Positions 20,452 through 29,324 are shown, counted from the first letter of the stretch. The stretch: DNA of 64,000 nt from Gordonia jacobaea (GCF_001186365.1 NZ_LDTZ01000015.1:434001-498000); one strand, 5' to 3'. Notes: generated by a model not told the origin, from the sequence alone. Program-made: numbers and translations.

Positions 20452-20467
20452 CTTACCGGCGGGTAAG
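20452..20467. promoter_or_regulatory. inverted repeat upstream of etfB
   Basis: CTTACC-GGCG-GGTAAG is a perfect 6-bp dyad 36 bp upstream of the etfB start codon. On the minus strand a TAAAGT hexamer lies further upstream, so the dyad would be in the 5' untranslated region or just downstream of the promoter. A TetR-type repressor of fatty-acid genes is a plausible partner; this is inference. Confidence 0.4.
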
Positions 20468-20614
20468 GCCATCGGTCTCCACCCACTTTAGCGTCTCCTA
20501 TTTTGCCTTAGAACATCGCCTACCTCACACTATGGCGGCGTTCGAACGGGCGGGATGCGACAAGTGCGGCCAGGCGAAGCGACTGCGGCACGTTCTTGGG
20601 ACGGCCCCGGGTAC

Positions 20615-20620
20615 TAGTCT
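20615..20620 (+). promoter_or_regulatory. -10 hexamer, probable leaderless promoter of the MGLP-type operon
   Basis: TAGTCT matches TANNNT and is followed by 7 nt and the ATG at 20628. No Shine-Dalgarno sequence with usable spacing precedes that ATG, which supports a transcript starting at the start codon. Confidence 0.45.
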
Positions 20621-20627
20621 CATGGGG

Positions 20628-21485
20628 ATGATCGACGCACAGGGCTCGACAACGGACCGTCGGCCGACGGCAAACCTGGACGCATTGGACACCGATGCCC
20701 AACTCGCACTGACCGGCGAGCGGACGGTTCCCGGCATCCCGGCAGAGAACTACTGGTTCCGGCGCCACGAGATCGCCTACCGGTTCATCGCGGAGTCGTG
20801 CAGAGGGAAACAGGTTCTCGAGGCAGGCTCCGGTGAGGGCTACGGCGGCGCAATGCTCGCCGCCGCGGGCGCGACGGTCACCTGCGTCGACTACGACGCG
20901 TCGGCCGTCGAACACACCCGCAGGCGCTACCCGGAACTGACGATGATCGCCGGCAACCTGGTAGATCTCCCCCTGCCAGACGAGTCGGTCGACGTGGTCG
21001 TGAACTTCCAGGTCATCGAACACCTGTGGGACCAGGCCGCCTTCATCGCCGAGTGCCGTCGAGTGCTGCGTCCCGGCGGGCGTCTCCTCGTCTCGACGCC
21101 CAATCGCATCACCTTCTCGCCGGGCCGCGACACCCCGCTGAACCCTTTCCATACGCGTGAACTCGACGCCGCCGAGCTCACCGATCTGCTGACCGATGGC
21201 GGGCTGGAATCCGTTGTGATGCACGGCGTTTACCACGGCGCGGGCTTGGCGGAGTTGGACGCGAAGTGGGGCGGATCGCTGATCGACGCACAGATCGAGC
21301 GAGCCTTGGCGGGAGAGGACTGGCCCGCCGACCTCGTCGCCGACGTCGCCGCGATCTCCGCCGACGACTTCGTCATCCTCGAAACCTCCCCCGACAGTGC
21401 AACCGCAGACAAGGCCACCACAGACAAGGCCACCGCCGACATCGACGCGTCGCTCGACCTCTTCGCCATCGCGGTCCGACCCTGA
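20628..21485 (+). CDS. SAM-dependent methyltransferase of the MGLP-type locus (Rv3030-like)
   Basis: Protein of 285 aa, class I methyltransferase. Motif I is LEAGSGEGYGG; further motifs are VTCVDYD, VDVVVNFQVIEHLWD and RVLRPGGRLLVSTPNR. In mycobacteria the homologue lies in the methylglucose lipopolysaccharide locus and is proposed to methylate glucose units of that polymer. The next gene begins 17 nt after the stop, so an operon is likely. The C-terminus carries a tandem 15-bp duplication giving ADKATTDKATAD. An ATG two codons earlier (20622) is the alternative start. Confidence 0.85.
   Translation: MIDAQGSTTDRRPTANLDALDTDAQLALTGERTVPGIPAENYWFRRHEIAYRFIAESCRGKQVLEAGSGEGYGGAMLAAAGATVTCVDYDASAVEHTRRRYPELTMIAGNLVDLPLPDESVDVVVNFQVIEHLWDQAAFIAECRRVLRPGGRLLVSTPNRITFSPGRDTPLNPFHTRELDAAELTDLLTDGGLESVVMHGVYHGAGLAELDAKWGGSLIDAQIERALAGEDWPADLVADVAAISADDFVILETSPDSATADKATTDKATADIDASLDLFAIAVRP
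21406..21434 (+). repeat. tandem 15-bp duplication in the methyltransferase gene
   Basis: The unit CAGACAAGGCCACC(A/G) occurs twice without a gap and in frame, giving the repeated residues DKAT near the C-terminus. Confidence 0.8.
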
Positions 21486-21502
21486 CGACCCCGGCACACC
21501 CG

Positions 21503-23068
21503 ATGACCATTTCCTCACCCCGCACTGCGAGGCACCCACAGAGCAGCGGTAGCGCCGTGCCCGGCCAGTTCACCCTGGTGCTGCACTCTCACCTGCCGTG
21601 GCTGGCCAACCACGGTCGCTGGCCGGTCGGTGAGGAGTGGCTCTACCAGTCGTGGGCGGCGTCGTATCTTCCGGTCTTCGCCATGCTCCGACGTCTGGCC
21701 GCCGACGGATTCACCGATCAGCTCTCGCTGGGCATCACACCCGTGTTGGCCGCCCAACTCGACGACCCGCACTGCCTTCGCTCGATGCACGAGTGGCTCG
21801 CCGACTGGCAACTGCGGGCGGTGGCGGCCGCAGACAATCCGGACCCGATCCGACGCGAGCTCGCCGGGCACGAATTCCGATGTGCGGCAAGGGCGGTGGG
21901 CGACTTTGAACGCCACTGGCAACACGGTGCTAGTCCACTGATCCGAACACTGGCCGACAGCAACGTCGTCGAAATCCTCGGCGGCCCGCTCGCCCATCCG
22001 TTCGCTCCCCTGCTCGATCCGAGGTTGCGTCGATTCTCGCTCGCCGAGGGGCTTGCCGACGCTCGATCACGATGGGGTACTGCGCCGCAAGGGATCTGGG
22101 CGCCCGAGTGCGCGTTCACGCCGGGAATGGAGTCCGAGTATTCCGCTGCGGGCGTACGACATTTCATGGTCGACGGCCCCGCGCTGCACGGCGACACCTC
22201 GCTCGCGCGACCCGTCGGGGACTCCGACGTCCTCGCCTTCGGCCGCGACCTGACCGTGAGTTATCAAGTGTGGTCGCCCAAATCGGGATATCCGGGCCAC
22301 TCCGCCTACCGCGACTTCCACACCTACGACCACACGACCGGCTTCAAGATGTCGCGCGTGACCGGCAAAACCGTTGCGGCGCACAATAAGAAGCCCTACG
22401 ACCCCGACCGCGTCGCGCCGGTGATCGATCGCCAGGTCGACGACTTCGTCGAACACGTTCGCGCACGCCTGATCTCGGAATCGGAGCGGATCGGCCGACC
22501 CGCGCTGGTCGTCGCAGCGTTCGACACCGAGTTGTTCGGGCACTGGTGGCATGAGGGACCCGCGTGGCTCGAACAGGTGCTTCGACGCCTCCCCGAAGCC
22601 GGGGTGCGCGTCGGGACGATGGCATCCGCAGCGGCCGATGGCCTTGTCGGAGAAACGGTTTCCCTCACCGACAGCTCGTGGGGTTCCGGCAAGGATTGGC
22701 GTGTATGGAACGGGCCGCAGGTCGAGCACCTCGTCGAACTCAACGCAGAGGTCGTCGAGACAGCACTCGACACCGTCGACAAACTTCTCGACGCGGGGAC
22801 GGGTCGTGATCGCGTTGCCGATCAGATCATCCGGGAGACACTGCTGACCGTCTCGTCGGACTGGCCCTTCATGGTGTCGAAAGACACCGCGGCCGAGTAC
22901 GCGGTGCGTCGAGCCCACACCCATGCGCACGCCACGCGTGAGATCGCCGACGCCGCGCTACGCGGACGCACCGAGCAGGCAACGCGTCTCGCCGCCAATT
23001 GGAATCTCGCCGACGGCCTGTTCGCCGACCTCGACGCCCGTCGGCTCCGCGGAGACGAGCGCGCATGA
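21503..23068 (+). CDS. GH57-family alpha-glucan enzyme (Rv3031-like, branching-enzyme type)
   Basis: Protein of 521 aa. The GH57 N-terminus FTLVLHSHLPW contains the conserved His pair. The nucleophile is E202 in WAPECAF; the acid/base is D341 in AFDTELFGHWW. A C-terminal helical domain follows. GH57 members of this group form alpha-1,6 branches in glucans; in mycobacteria the homologue is linked to MGLP and glycogen synthesis. It lies 17 nt after the methyltransferase and overlaps the glycosyltransferase start by 4 nt (ATGA), so the three are coupled. Confidence 0.9.
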   Translation: MTISSPRTARHPQSSGSAVPGQFTLVLHSHLPWLANHGRWPVGEEWLYQSWAASYLPVFAMLRRLAADGFTDQLSLGITPVLAAQLDDPHCLRSMHEWLADWQLRAVAAADNPDPIRRELAGHEFRCAARAVGDFERHWQHGASPLIRTLADSNVVEILGGPLAHPFAPLLDPRLRRFSLAEGLADARSRWGTAPQGIWAPECAFTPGMESEYSAAGVRHFMVDGPALHGDTSLARPVGDSDVLAFGRDLTVSYQVWSPKSGYPGHSAYRDFHTYDHTTGFKMSRVTGKTVAAHNKKPYDPDRVAPVIDRQVDDFVEHVRARLISESERIGRPALVVAAFDTELFGHWWHEGPAWLEQVLRRLPEAGVRVGTMASAAADGLVGETVSLTDSSWGSGKDWRVWNGPQVEHLVELNAEVVETALDTVDKLLDAGTGRDRVADQIIRETLLTVSSDWPFMVSKDTAAEYAVRRAHTHAHATREIADAALRGRTEQATRLAANWNLADGLFADLDARRLRGDERA

Positions 23069-24339
23069 GAGTGCTACTCGTTTCCTGGGAGTACCCACCG
23101 GTCGTGGTGGGTGGGCTCGGCAGGCACGTGCATCACCTCGCCACCGAGCTCGCCGCCATCGGGCACGACGTCGCGGTTCTGACGCGCAAGCCGTCGGGTA
23201 CCGACGCACTCACTCACCCGACCACCGACACCGTCGTCGAGGGCGTGCGGGTAATCGCCGTTGCAGAGGACCCGCCAGAGTTCGAATTCGGGCAAGACAT
23301 GATGGCGTGGACACTCGCCATGGGTCACGCCTTCGTCCGCGCCGGACTCGGCATCCTCACTGCAGGCATCCTCACTGCAGACTCGGACTCGCGCTGGACG
23401 CCCGAGGTGGTGCACGCCCACGACTGGCTCGTAGCGCACCCGGCGATCACGCTCGCCGAACTGTTCGACGTCCCCCTCGTCTCGACGATCCACGCCACCG
23501 AGGCGGGCAGACACAGCGGCTGGGTCAGCGGACGAACCAACCGTCAGGTGCACTCGGTCGAGTGGTGGCTCGCCAACGAGTCCGACGCTCTCATCGCCTG
23601 CTCGGCGTCGATGCGTGACGAGGTCACCAGACTCTTCGGGCCTGGGCTGCCCGACGTCCAGGTCATCCACAACGGTATCGACGTCGACACCTGGCCATAC
23701 GCCGAACGGGCACGCACGCAGGGACCCGCGGAGTTGCTGTTCGCCGGGCGCCTCGAATACGAGAAGGGCGTGCAGGATCTTCTCGCCGCGCTCCCCCGGA
23801 TCCGACGCACTCATCCCGGCACCACGCTGACCATTGCGGGCGACGGCACTCAGTACGACTGGCTCGTCGATACCGCTCGCCGCCACCGGGTGTCGCGCGC
23901 GGTGCGGTTCCTCGGCGGCGTCGGCCACGACGAACTCGTCGACCTGATGCACCGGTGCGACGCGATCGTGTTGCCCTCTCGGTACGAGCCCTTCGGCATC
24001 GTCGCGCTTGAAGCCGCCGCCACCGGTGCGCCTCTCGTGGTCTCCACTGCGGGCGGACTCGGCGAGGCCGTCGTGGCGCCGGTGACAGGCCTGACGTTCA
24101 CTCCGGGCGACGTCGCGGGTCTGACCGCTGCCGTTCGGTCATCCCTGTCCGATCCGGTGCAGGCTGCTGCACGCGCACGACGCGCCCGGGCGCGCTTGAC
24201 CGCCGAGTTCTCCTGGCGGGAGGTGGCCGAACGCACCAGCGGCGTCTACCTCTCCGCAAAGCGTCGAGTCCGCCATCCCGTCGGACGCCCATTCATCGCC
24301 GAAAGGCCGCTCCCGGAACGCGATCCAGGGCAGGCCTGA
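23065..24339 (+). CDS. GT4-family alpha-1,4-glucosyltransferase (Rv3032-like)
   Basis: Protein of 424 aa with GT-B fold. The N-terminal domain starts MRVLLVSWEYPPVVVGGLGRHVHHLA; the nucleotide-sugar site is LFAGRLEYEKG and the E-x7-E motif lies in SRYEPFGIVALEA. Rv3032 elongates the alpha-1,4-glucan of MGLP and contributes to cytoplasmic glucan; the same role is inferred here. Its ATG overlaps the GH57 stop (ATGA). A perfect 15-bp tandem duplication encodes GILTAGILTAD. It converges on the acyltransferase gene with a 9-bp gap. Confidence 0.9.
   Translation: MRVLLVSWEYPPVVVGGLGRHVHHLATELAAIGHDVAVLTRKPSGTDALTHPTTDTVVEGVRVIAVAEDPPEFEFGQDMMAWTLAMGHAFVRAGLGILTAGILTADSDSRWTPEVVHAHDWLVAHPAITLAELFDVPLVSTIHATEAGRHSGWVSGRTNRQVHSVEWWLANESDALIACSASMRDEVTRLFGPGLPDVQVIHNGIDVDTWPYAERARTQGPAELLFAGRLEYEKGVQDLLAALPRIRRTHPGTTLTIAGDGTQYDWLVDTARRHRVSRAVRFLGGVGHDELVDLMHRCDAIVLPSRYEPFGIVALEAAATGAPLVVSTAGGLGEAVVAPVTGLTFTPGDVAGLTAAVRSSLSDPVQAAARARRARARLTAEFSWREVAERTSGVYLSAKRRVRHPVGRPFIAERPLPERDPGQA
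23350..23379 (+). repeat. tandem 15-bp duplication in the glycosyltransferase gene
   Basis: GGCATCCTCACTGCA occurs twice head to tail, in frame, adding one GILTA unit in the N-terminal domain before the HAHDWL segment. Confidence 0.85.
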
Positions 24340-24348
24340 GCAGACGTG

Positions 24349-25104
24349 TCAGGCGCCGGGCCCCTGGCGGGCTTGCGCCTTCTTGCGTTCGATGTCGGCA
24401 AGTGCGCGTTCGAGTTCGGCGCGCTCCTCGGCATTCGTGGCCCAGTCGTCCTTGCGGTTCTTCACGACGCGCGCGGGCGCGCCCACGGCGATCGAGTAGG
24501 CGGGGATCACGCCCTTGACCACGGCGTGCGACCCGAGCACGCACCCTCGCCCGACGATCGTGTTGCGCAGGACCGAAACCTTCGCGGCCACCCAGGTGTC
24601 GGCGCCGATGCGGACCGGACCCTTCACGATCCCCTGGTCTTTGATGGGCAGCGTGATGTCGTCGGTCTTGTGGTCGAAGTCGCAGATGTAGCACCAGTCG
24701 GCGACGAGCACCGACCCGCCGATCTCGAGGTCGAGGTAGGAGTTCACCACGTTGTTGCAGCCGAAGACCGTCTTGTCGCCGATGCGCATCGTGCCCTCGT
24801 GACAGCGGATCGAGTTGCCGTCACCGATGTGAACCCAGCGTCCGATCTCCATCCTGCTCAGTTCCGGCGTCGCATGGATCTCGACGTTGCGTCCGAGGAA
24901 GAGCATTCCCCTGAGCACGATGTGCGGGTTGGCCATCCGGAACCGCGCGAGCCGGTAGTACCGAACCAGATACCAGGGGGTGTACGCCTTGTTGCGCAAC
25001 ACCCAGCGGAGCGAATCGAGGGTGAGGAATCGTGCCTGGCGCGGGTCGCGGCGTCGACCTGCTCGCCACCGCGACCGATACGAGGCGTTCCACATCGTCG
25101 TCAT
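24349..25104 (-). CDS. hexapeptide-repeat acyltransferase (Rv3034c-like)
   Basis: Protein of 251 aa. The middle contains imperfect hexapeptide repeats of a left-handed beta-helix (MRIGDKTVFGCNNVVNSYLDLEIGG, then VRIGADTWVAAKVSVLRNTIVGRGCVLG), with GAPARVVKNR ending the helix as in acetyl- and acyl-transferases. In the mycobacterial MGLP locus the equivalent protein is proposed to acylate the polymer. It is convergent with the glycosyltransferase and divergent from the lipoprotein gene. The C-terminus is a charged helical tail. Confidence 0.85.
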   Translation of the reverse strand: MTTMWNASYRSRWRAGRRRDPRQARFLTLDSLRWVLRNKAYTPWYLVRYYRLARFRMANPHIVLRGMLFLGRNVEIHATPELSRMEIGRWVHIGDGNSIRCHEGTMRIGDKTVFGCNNVVNSYLDLEIGGSVLVADWCYICDFDHKTDDITLPIKDQGIVKGPVRIGADTWVAAKVSVLRNTIVGRGCVLGSHAVVKGVIPAYSIAVGAPARVVKNRKDDWATNAEERAELERALADIERKKAQARQGPGA

Positions 25105-25265
25105 GACGACTCACCATAATCGACGCCGCTGCCGGCTTCGGCGGCGGAGCCGCGGCTTCAGTGGGCAGCGGAGCCGCCGTGCGAACCAGCGGCGAAGCGT
25201 CGCACGATAGGCTCAACTGCTGGCGTCCCGGTGCAGTGCCGGAGACCGAACATGACGGGAGCAGG

Positions 25266-26594
25266 ATGGCTGTGGTTGGCCCCCGGATTCGGGTACCGCG
25301 ACGGGTTCTGGCGCCGCTGGCGCTCCTGCTCGGTGCCGTGGTGGCACTCAGCGCCTGCTCGGACGGGCACATCGACGTCCGTTCGGTGGCGAGCCCCGGC
25401 TGGGCCAGCTACGGCGGCAACGGCGCGAACTCGAACTACACCTATCCGTCGATCCCCGACGACCTCACCCTGAGCTGGACCCGCCCGACAGGCGGCCCGG
25501 TGACCGCACCTCTCACGCTGTCCAACCAATCGAACGTCAACGTCACCGCGAATACCGCCAACGGTTGCAACCTGCTCGCCCTCGATCCCAACTCGGGGCG
25601 TATGAACTTCTGCAAACGGATGCGTGCGGGCATCGAGGGAAATTCGACGCTGCTCGACCAGTTCGACCAGCCGTACGTCGGTGAGGAGACCACCTTCGTG
25701 GCGTTCAACGCCGGCGGCGCGATCCGCTGGCGGATGCCGGTGATCGGCGTACCGCTGTCGGCCAAGTTCGCGGCGCCCGGCGAGGTACTCGTGGTGACCA
25801 CCCAGGGTCAGATCCTGATGCTCAACACCCAGAACAGCGACTTCACCGCACCCGAGGTGCGCCTGCGCCCCGAGGCCGACCCCGGCGACCCGCTCTGGGG
25901 CTACGGCGACTGCGTCAGCAACGGCCCACGCTGCGCCGTGCCCGCACCGCCCGCCGTCGACGAACAGCACAGCCGGTTCTTCCTGAACTTCTGGCCGACG
26001 GGTGCGATCGCGTCGCAGATCCGCGGCTTCTCCTACGCGAAGCAGAACGACGGTCGTGTTGTCCGGGAGATCTGGCATGCCGACGTTCCCGGCGGTGTGA
26101 TCGGCGCACCGACACTGTCAGCCGACGGCAACACCCTCTACACGTTCAGCCGACTCGGCCAGGTCGTCGCGCTCGACGCCGCCACCGGTAAGACCAAGTG
26201 GACCTACGACAACGGCGGCTACGGATTCGCATCCATGACCGTCTCCCCCGACGGCCTGATCATCCCGACCGGTGTCATCGGCGCCCCGCTGACCCTGCTC
26301 CGCGACCGCGGCGACAAAGCCGAGCAGGTGTGGCAGCGCAAGGATCTCGCCGTGGTGAGCCTGTCGACCCTCACGTCATCGAAGACCGCGTGGACCGTCG
26401 TACGCGATCAGGGCAAGAACTCGCTGTCGCTGGTCGAGGTCGACACGTCGAACGGTGCCACGAAGCGCACCGTGGCGATGCCCGGCGCAGAGGGATTCAC
26501 GACGGGGGTCGCGGTGTCGCCGTCGGGACAGATCGCCACGGCCACGAACATCGGCGAGGTGTTCTTCTTCGACTCGAAGAAGAACATCGACTGA
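25266..26594 (+). CDS. PQQ/beta-propeller-like lipoprotein (Rv3035-like)
   Basis: Protein of 442 aa. A basic N-region, a hydrophobic stretch and the lipobox LSAC (C31) predict a lipoprotein on the outer face of the membrane. The mature part has repeated beta-propeller-like segments such as LLALDPNSGRMNFC, VVALDAATGKTKWTYD and VFFFDSKK. The biochemical function of Rv3035 is unknown to me. GGGAGCAGG immediately precedes the ATG. Its stop overlaps the start of the GH13 gene (TGATG), so the two are made together although one is exported and the other has no signal peptide. Confidence 0.8.
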   Translation: MAVVGPRIRVPRRVLAPLALLLGAVVALSACSDGHIDVRSVASPGWASYGGNGANSNYTYPSIPDDLTLSWTRPTGGPVTAPLTLSNQSNVNVTANTANGCNLLALDPNSGRMNFCKRMRAGIEGNSTLLDQFDQPYVGEETTFVAFNAGGAIRWRMPVIGVPLSAKFAAPGEVLVVTTQGQILMLNTQNSDFTAPEVRLRPEADPGDPLWGYGDCVSNGPRCAVPAPPAVDEQHSRFFLNFWPTGAIASQIRGFSYAKQNDGRVVREIWHADVPGGVIGAPTLSADGNTLYTFSRLGQVVALDAATGKTKWTYDNGGYGFASMTVSPDGLIIPTGVIGAPLTLLRDRGDKAEQVWQRKDLAVVSLSTLTSSKTAWTVVRDQGKNSLSLVEVDTSNGATKRTVAMPGAEGFTTGVAVSPSGQIATATNIGEVFFFDSKKNID

Positions 26595-27883
26595 TGACAG
26601 CCACCACGCCGGACTGGGTCGCGACGTCGATCTGGTGGCACGTGTACCCACTCGGTGCACTGGGCGCCGACACGACCGGCGTCGACCGGACCTGCCGACG
26701 CCCGCTGTCGGCACTCATCGACTGGCTCGACTACGCAGTCGCGTTGGGAGTCAACGGGATCGCGCTCGGTCCGATCTTCCAGTCCGCGACCCACGGCTAC
26801 GACACCCTGGACTACTTCACCATCGACGAACGACTCGGCGACCGAGCCGATTTCGACGCCCTCGTCTCCGCATGCCGGTCGCGCGGCATCAGGATCATGC
26901 TCGACGGTGTGTTCAATCACGTGTCACGCCAGCATGATCGAGTTGCCGACGGTTCGAGCTGGGCGCGTCGCCAACGTGACGGCACCGTGCGCACCTTCGA
27001 AGGTCACGACGATCTGGTCGCGCTCGATCATCGCAATCCCGAGGTCGCCGACCTGGTCGTCGACGTCATGTGCCATTGGCTCGACGCCGGCGCCGACGCA
27101 TGGCGTCTCGACGCTGCCTATGCGGTCCCATCTGCCTTCTGGCGCACCGTTTTACCCCGTGTGCGTGGGCGATTCGCCGACACCTACGTGCTCGCGGAGG
27201 TCATTCACGGCGACTATCCCGGATTCGTCTCCGACAGTGGTGTCGACTCGGTAACCCAGTACGAGCTGTGGAAAGCCGTGTGGAGCAGCATCATCGATGC
27301 CAACATGCACGAACTGCAGTGGGCGCTGACACGCCACGACGAGATGCTGACCACGTTTGTACCGTGGACGTTCGTCGGCAATCACGACGTGACCCGCATT
27401 GCGACCCGACTCGCCCAGCGTTCCGCTGATCTCGCCGTCGTGCTCCTGGCCACCCTGCCCGGCACCCCTGCGATCTACTACGGCGACGAATTGGATTGGA
27501 CCGGAACGAAAGAAGAACGCGTCGGCGGCGACGACGCGATCCGGCCGCCGCTGCCGCAGACACCTCCCGACGACGCGGCGCTGCCCGCAATCTACCGACT
27601 CCACCAGCGGCTGCTGGGACTTCGACGCCGCTTCTCCGACATCGAGCACGCGCGCGTGCAAACACTCGACGTGAACCAGGGCCTACTGGTCTACCGCGTG
27701 CACACCGAACAGCCGATCACTGTGGCACTCAACGCCGCTCAAGCACCCGGTGACGTGACTGTCGAGCTGGGTACCACCGGCCACCTCGAGTCTGAAGCGT
27801 CTCATCGCGAGGGCGACTCGATCCACCTCGAGCCGGGCGGCTGGTACATCGCCGGTACCGAGCTCTCGCAGGACAAGTCGTAA
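26594..27883 (+). CDS. GH13-family alpha-amylase-type glycosidase
   Basis: Protein of 429 aa without signal peptide. The (beta/alpha)8 barrel motifs are DGVFNHV, WRLDAAY with nucleophile D173, LAEVIHGD with acid/base E202, and FVGNHDVTR with D265. The family acts on alpha-glucans such as maltooligosaccharides, trehalose or glycogen fragments; exact specificity is not clear. A small C-terminal beta domain follows. Coupled by TGATG to the lipoprotein gene. It lies directly after the MGLP/alpha-glucan locus, so a role in trimming intracellular alpha-glucan is plausible. No equivalent sits at this position in M. tuberculosis. Confidence 0.88.
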   Translation: MTATTPDWVATSIWWHVYPLGALGADTTGVDRTCRRPLSALIDWLDYAVALGVNGIALGPIFQSATHGYDTLDYFTIDERLGDRADFDALVSACRSRGIRIMLDGVFNHVSRQHDRVADGSSWARRQRDGTVRTFEGHDDLVALDHRNPEVADLVVDVMCHWLDAGADAWRLDAAYAVPSAFWRTVLPRVRGRFADTYVLAEVIHGDYPGFVSDSGVDSVTQYELWKAVWSSIIDANMHELQWALTRHDEMLTTFVPWTFVGNHDVTRIATRLAQRSADLAVVLLATLPGTPAIYYGDELDWTGTKEERVGGDDAIRPPLPQTPPDDAALPAIYRLHQRLLGLRRRFSDIEHARVQTLDVNQGLLVYRVHTEQPITVALNAAQAPGDVTVELGTTGHLESEASHREGDSIHLEPGGWYIAGTELSQDKS

Positions 27884-27895
27884 TCACATCGCGGC

Positions 27896-27975
27896 CGCGC
27901 AGAAAGTTACGCCTTGTGGGTCGCTCGCATGTACCGGTACGCGCGGAGGACCCGAGGGGTGTGGTTTTCTGCGCG
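27896..27975. repeat. 80-bp palindromic element between convergent genes
   Basis: The ends CGCGCAGAAA and TTTCTGCGCG are perfect complements. Inside, GGGTC pairs with GACCC around the palindrome GTACCGGTAC (27931-27940). It sits between the GH13 gene and the Rv3037c-like gene, which converge. It may act as a bidirectional terminator or be a dispersed element. Its right end reaches the stop codon of the Rv3037c-like gene. Confidence 0.55.
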
Positions 27976-27978
27976 CGA

Positions 27979-29244
27979 CTAGCGCGCCCTGGCGCCGGCC
28001 TCGCACAGGAACCCGACGCCCTTGCGGCCAATGCGGGTGAGCACGAGCGCCAGTGATCGCGACCCCTTGAGGCGCAACCGCTTCCGCAACGCGTCGGGGT
28101 CGACGTCGAGTCCGCGGACGAGGATCTCCAACGTTCCGCAGTCGTGCGCGGCGAGGGTCTTGCGCAACACCTTCTCCGACGTCGAAACCTCCTCGATGAC
28201 CTCGAATCCCCTCTCCCCCAGCGGCACCTGCTCGCCGGTGAGGTATGCGATCTGCGGGTCGAGTTGCCGCAACCCGTGCCGCGCGGCGTACTGACGCACC
28301 AGTCCCGCGCGGACAACAGCGCCGTCTGGGTCGACAATCCACCGACCGACAGGACCGTGTTGGTCGACGTCGTCGGGCTCGTCGTCGGTGACCTCGAAAC
28401 CGCCCACAACGCCGTCGCTACCGGTACGCAGCACCGTTGCCCGTGTTCGGTCGACGATCCCCGGTCCGCTCCAGAGGCAGGCTTCACGGACACCACCGTC
28501 GAGCGAGGTGATCTGCACTTCCCCGGTGAAACCGAAGCGGTTGCGCAGCGCCCGATAGTCAAGCCCCGGAGCACATTTGACGATCACGACGCGACCCGAG
28601 TAGGTCATCAAGACGTCGGGAAGCGGCGGCGTGAGTTGATCGAGCCGGAAGATCCGTCCCGCACCGGACCGTCGGGCAGGGTCGGCGATCACCACGTCGG
28701 CCGTCGACGTGGGGGTCAGTGCATCGGCGACGAGAAGCGCAGTCGGAGTGGGCAACTGACCGAGGACGCGCCGATTGTGTTGCGCCATGGACAGTCTCAC
28801 GTGATCGAGGTCGCTCCCGATCACGCCGGCGATCCCATCCTGTGATGCGAGTTCGACGACCTCACCGCCGATCGAACACGTGATGTCGTGGATCACCGCT
28901 CCGGGGAAACGCTGCGCGATCTCGGCGGCGCGATGTGCCGCAACCACACTCGGCGTCGCCTGCTGAAGAGCATCGTCGGTGAGCAGCCACTGATCGGCGT
29001 CGCGCAGTTTGCGCGCAGCTCTGCGGCGATCACGCACCGTCTCGATGAGCGCGGCGTCGTGAGGCGCGTAGCGTCGTCGCGCCGCTTCGACGTCGGCGAT
29101 CATCGACGACGGCGTCAACGCCATACCCGAGACGACGTCGAGCGCCTTCTCGCCGTAACGACCACGAAGGAAGGCGACATCGTCGAGCGTGAATTCGTAT
29201 CCCACAGTCGCAACTCCCCTGGCGCGTGCCGGTTCCACAGACAC
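27979..29244 (-). CDS. class I SAM methyltransferase with THUMP-like C-terminal domain (Rv3037c-like)
   Basis: Protein of 421 aa. The N-terminal helical part is followed by motif I IHDITCSIGGEV, acidic loop GSDLDHVRLSMAQHN and VVIADPARR (a DPAR-type motif IV). The C-terminal domain ends LVLTRIGRKGVGFLCEA and resembles the THUMP-like domain of this family. The homologue lies near the MGLP locus in mycobacteria and has been listed with it, but the domain pattern suits an RNA substrate at least as well. The start is a GTG with AAGG upstream. The gene ends inside the palindromic element at 27896. Confidence 0.8.
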   Translation of the reverse strand: MSVEPARARGVATVGYEFTLDDVAFLRGRYGEKALDVVSGMALTPSSMIADVEAARRRYAPHDAALIETVRDRRRAARKLRDADQWLLTDDALQQATPSVVAAHRAAEIAQRFPGAVIHDITCSIGGEVVELASQDGIAGVIGSDLDHVRLSMAQHNRRVLGQLPTPTALLVADALTPTSTADVVIADPARRSGAGRIFRLDQLTPPLPDVLMTYSGRVVIVKCAPGLDYRALRNRFGFTGEVQITSLDGGVREACLWSGPGIVDRTRATVLRTGSDGVVGGFEVTDDEPDDVDQHGPVGRWIVDPDGAVVRAGLVRQYAARHGLRQLDPQIAYLTGEQVPLGERGFEVIEEVSTSEKVLRKTLAAHDCGTLEILVRGLDVDPDALRKRLRLKGSRSLALVLTRIGRKGVGFLCEAGARAR

Positions 29245-29289
29245 CTTGGCACATGAGCGGTGAGCACAGGCGCTCGGGCATGCCCGATA

Positions 29290-29318
29290 TTGACTATTAG
29301 GTAAGGCTAAGCAACTAT
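29290..29318 (+). promoter_or_regulatory. leaderless promoter with embedded IdeR/DtxR-type iron box
   Basis: TTGACT (29290-29295), a 17-nt spacer and AACTAT (29313-29318) form the promoter; the GTG start is 6 nt further. The spacer and -10 carry TTAGGTAAGGCTAAGCAAC (29297-29315), which matches 15 of 19 positions of the IdeR consensus. Iron-loaded IdeR bound here would block RNA polymerase, so expression in iron limitation is predicted. Confidence 0.65.
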
Positions 29319-29324
29319 GAGGCC

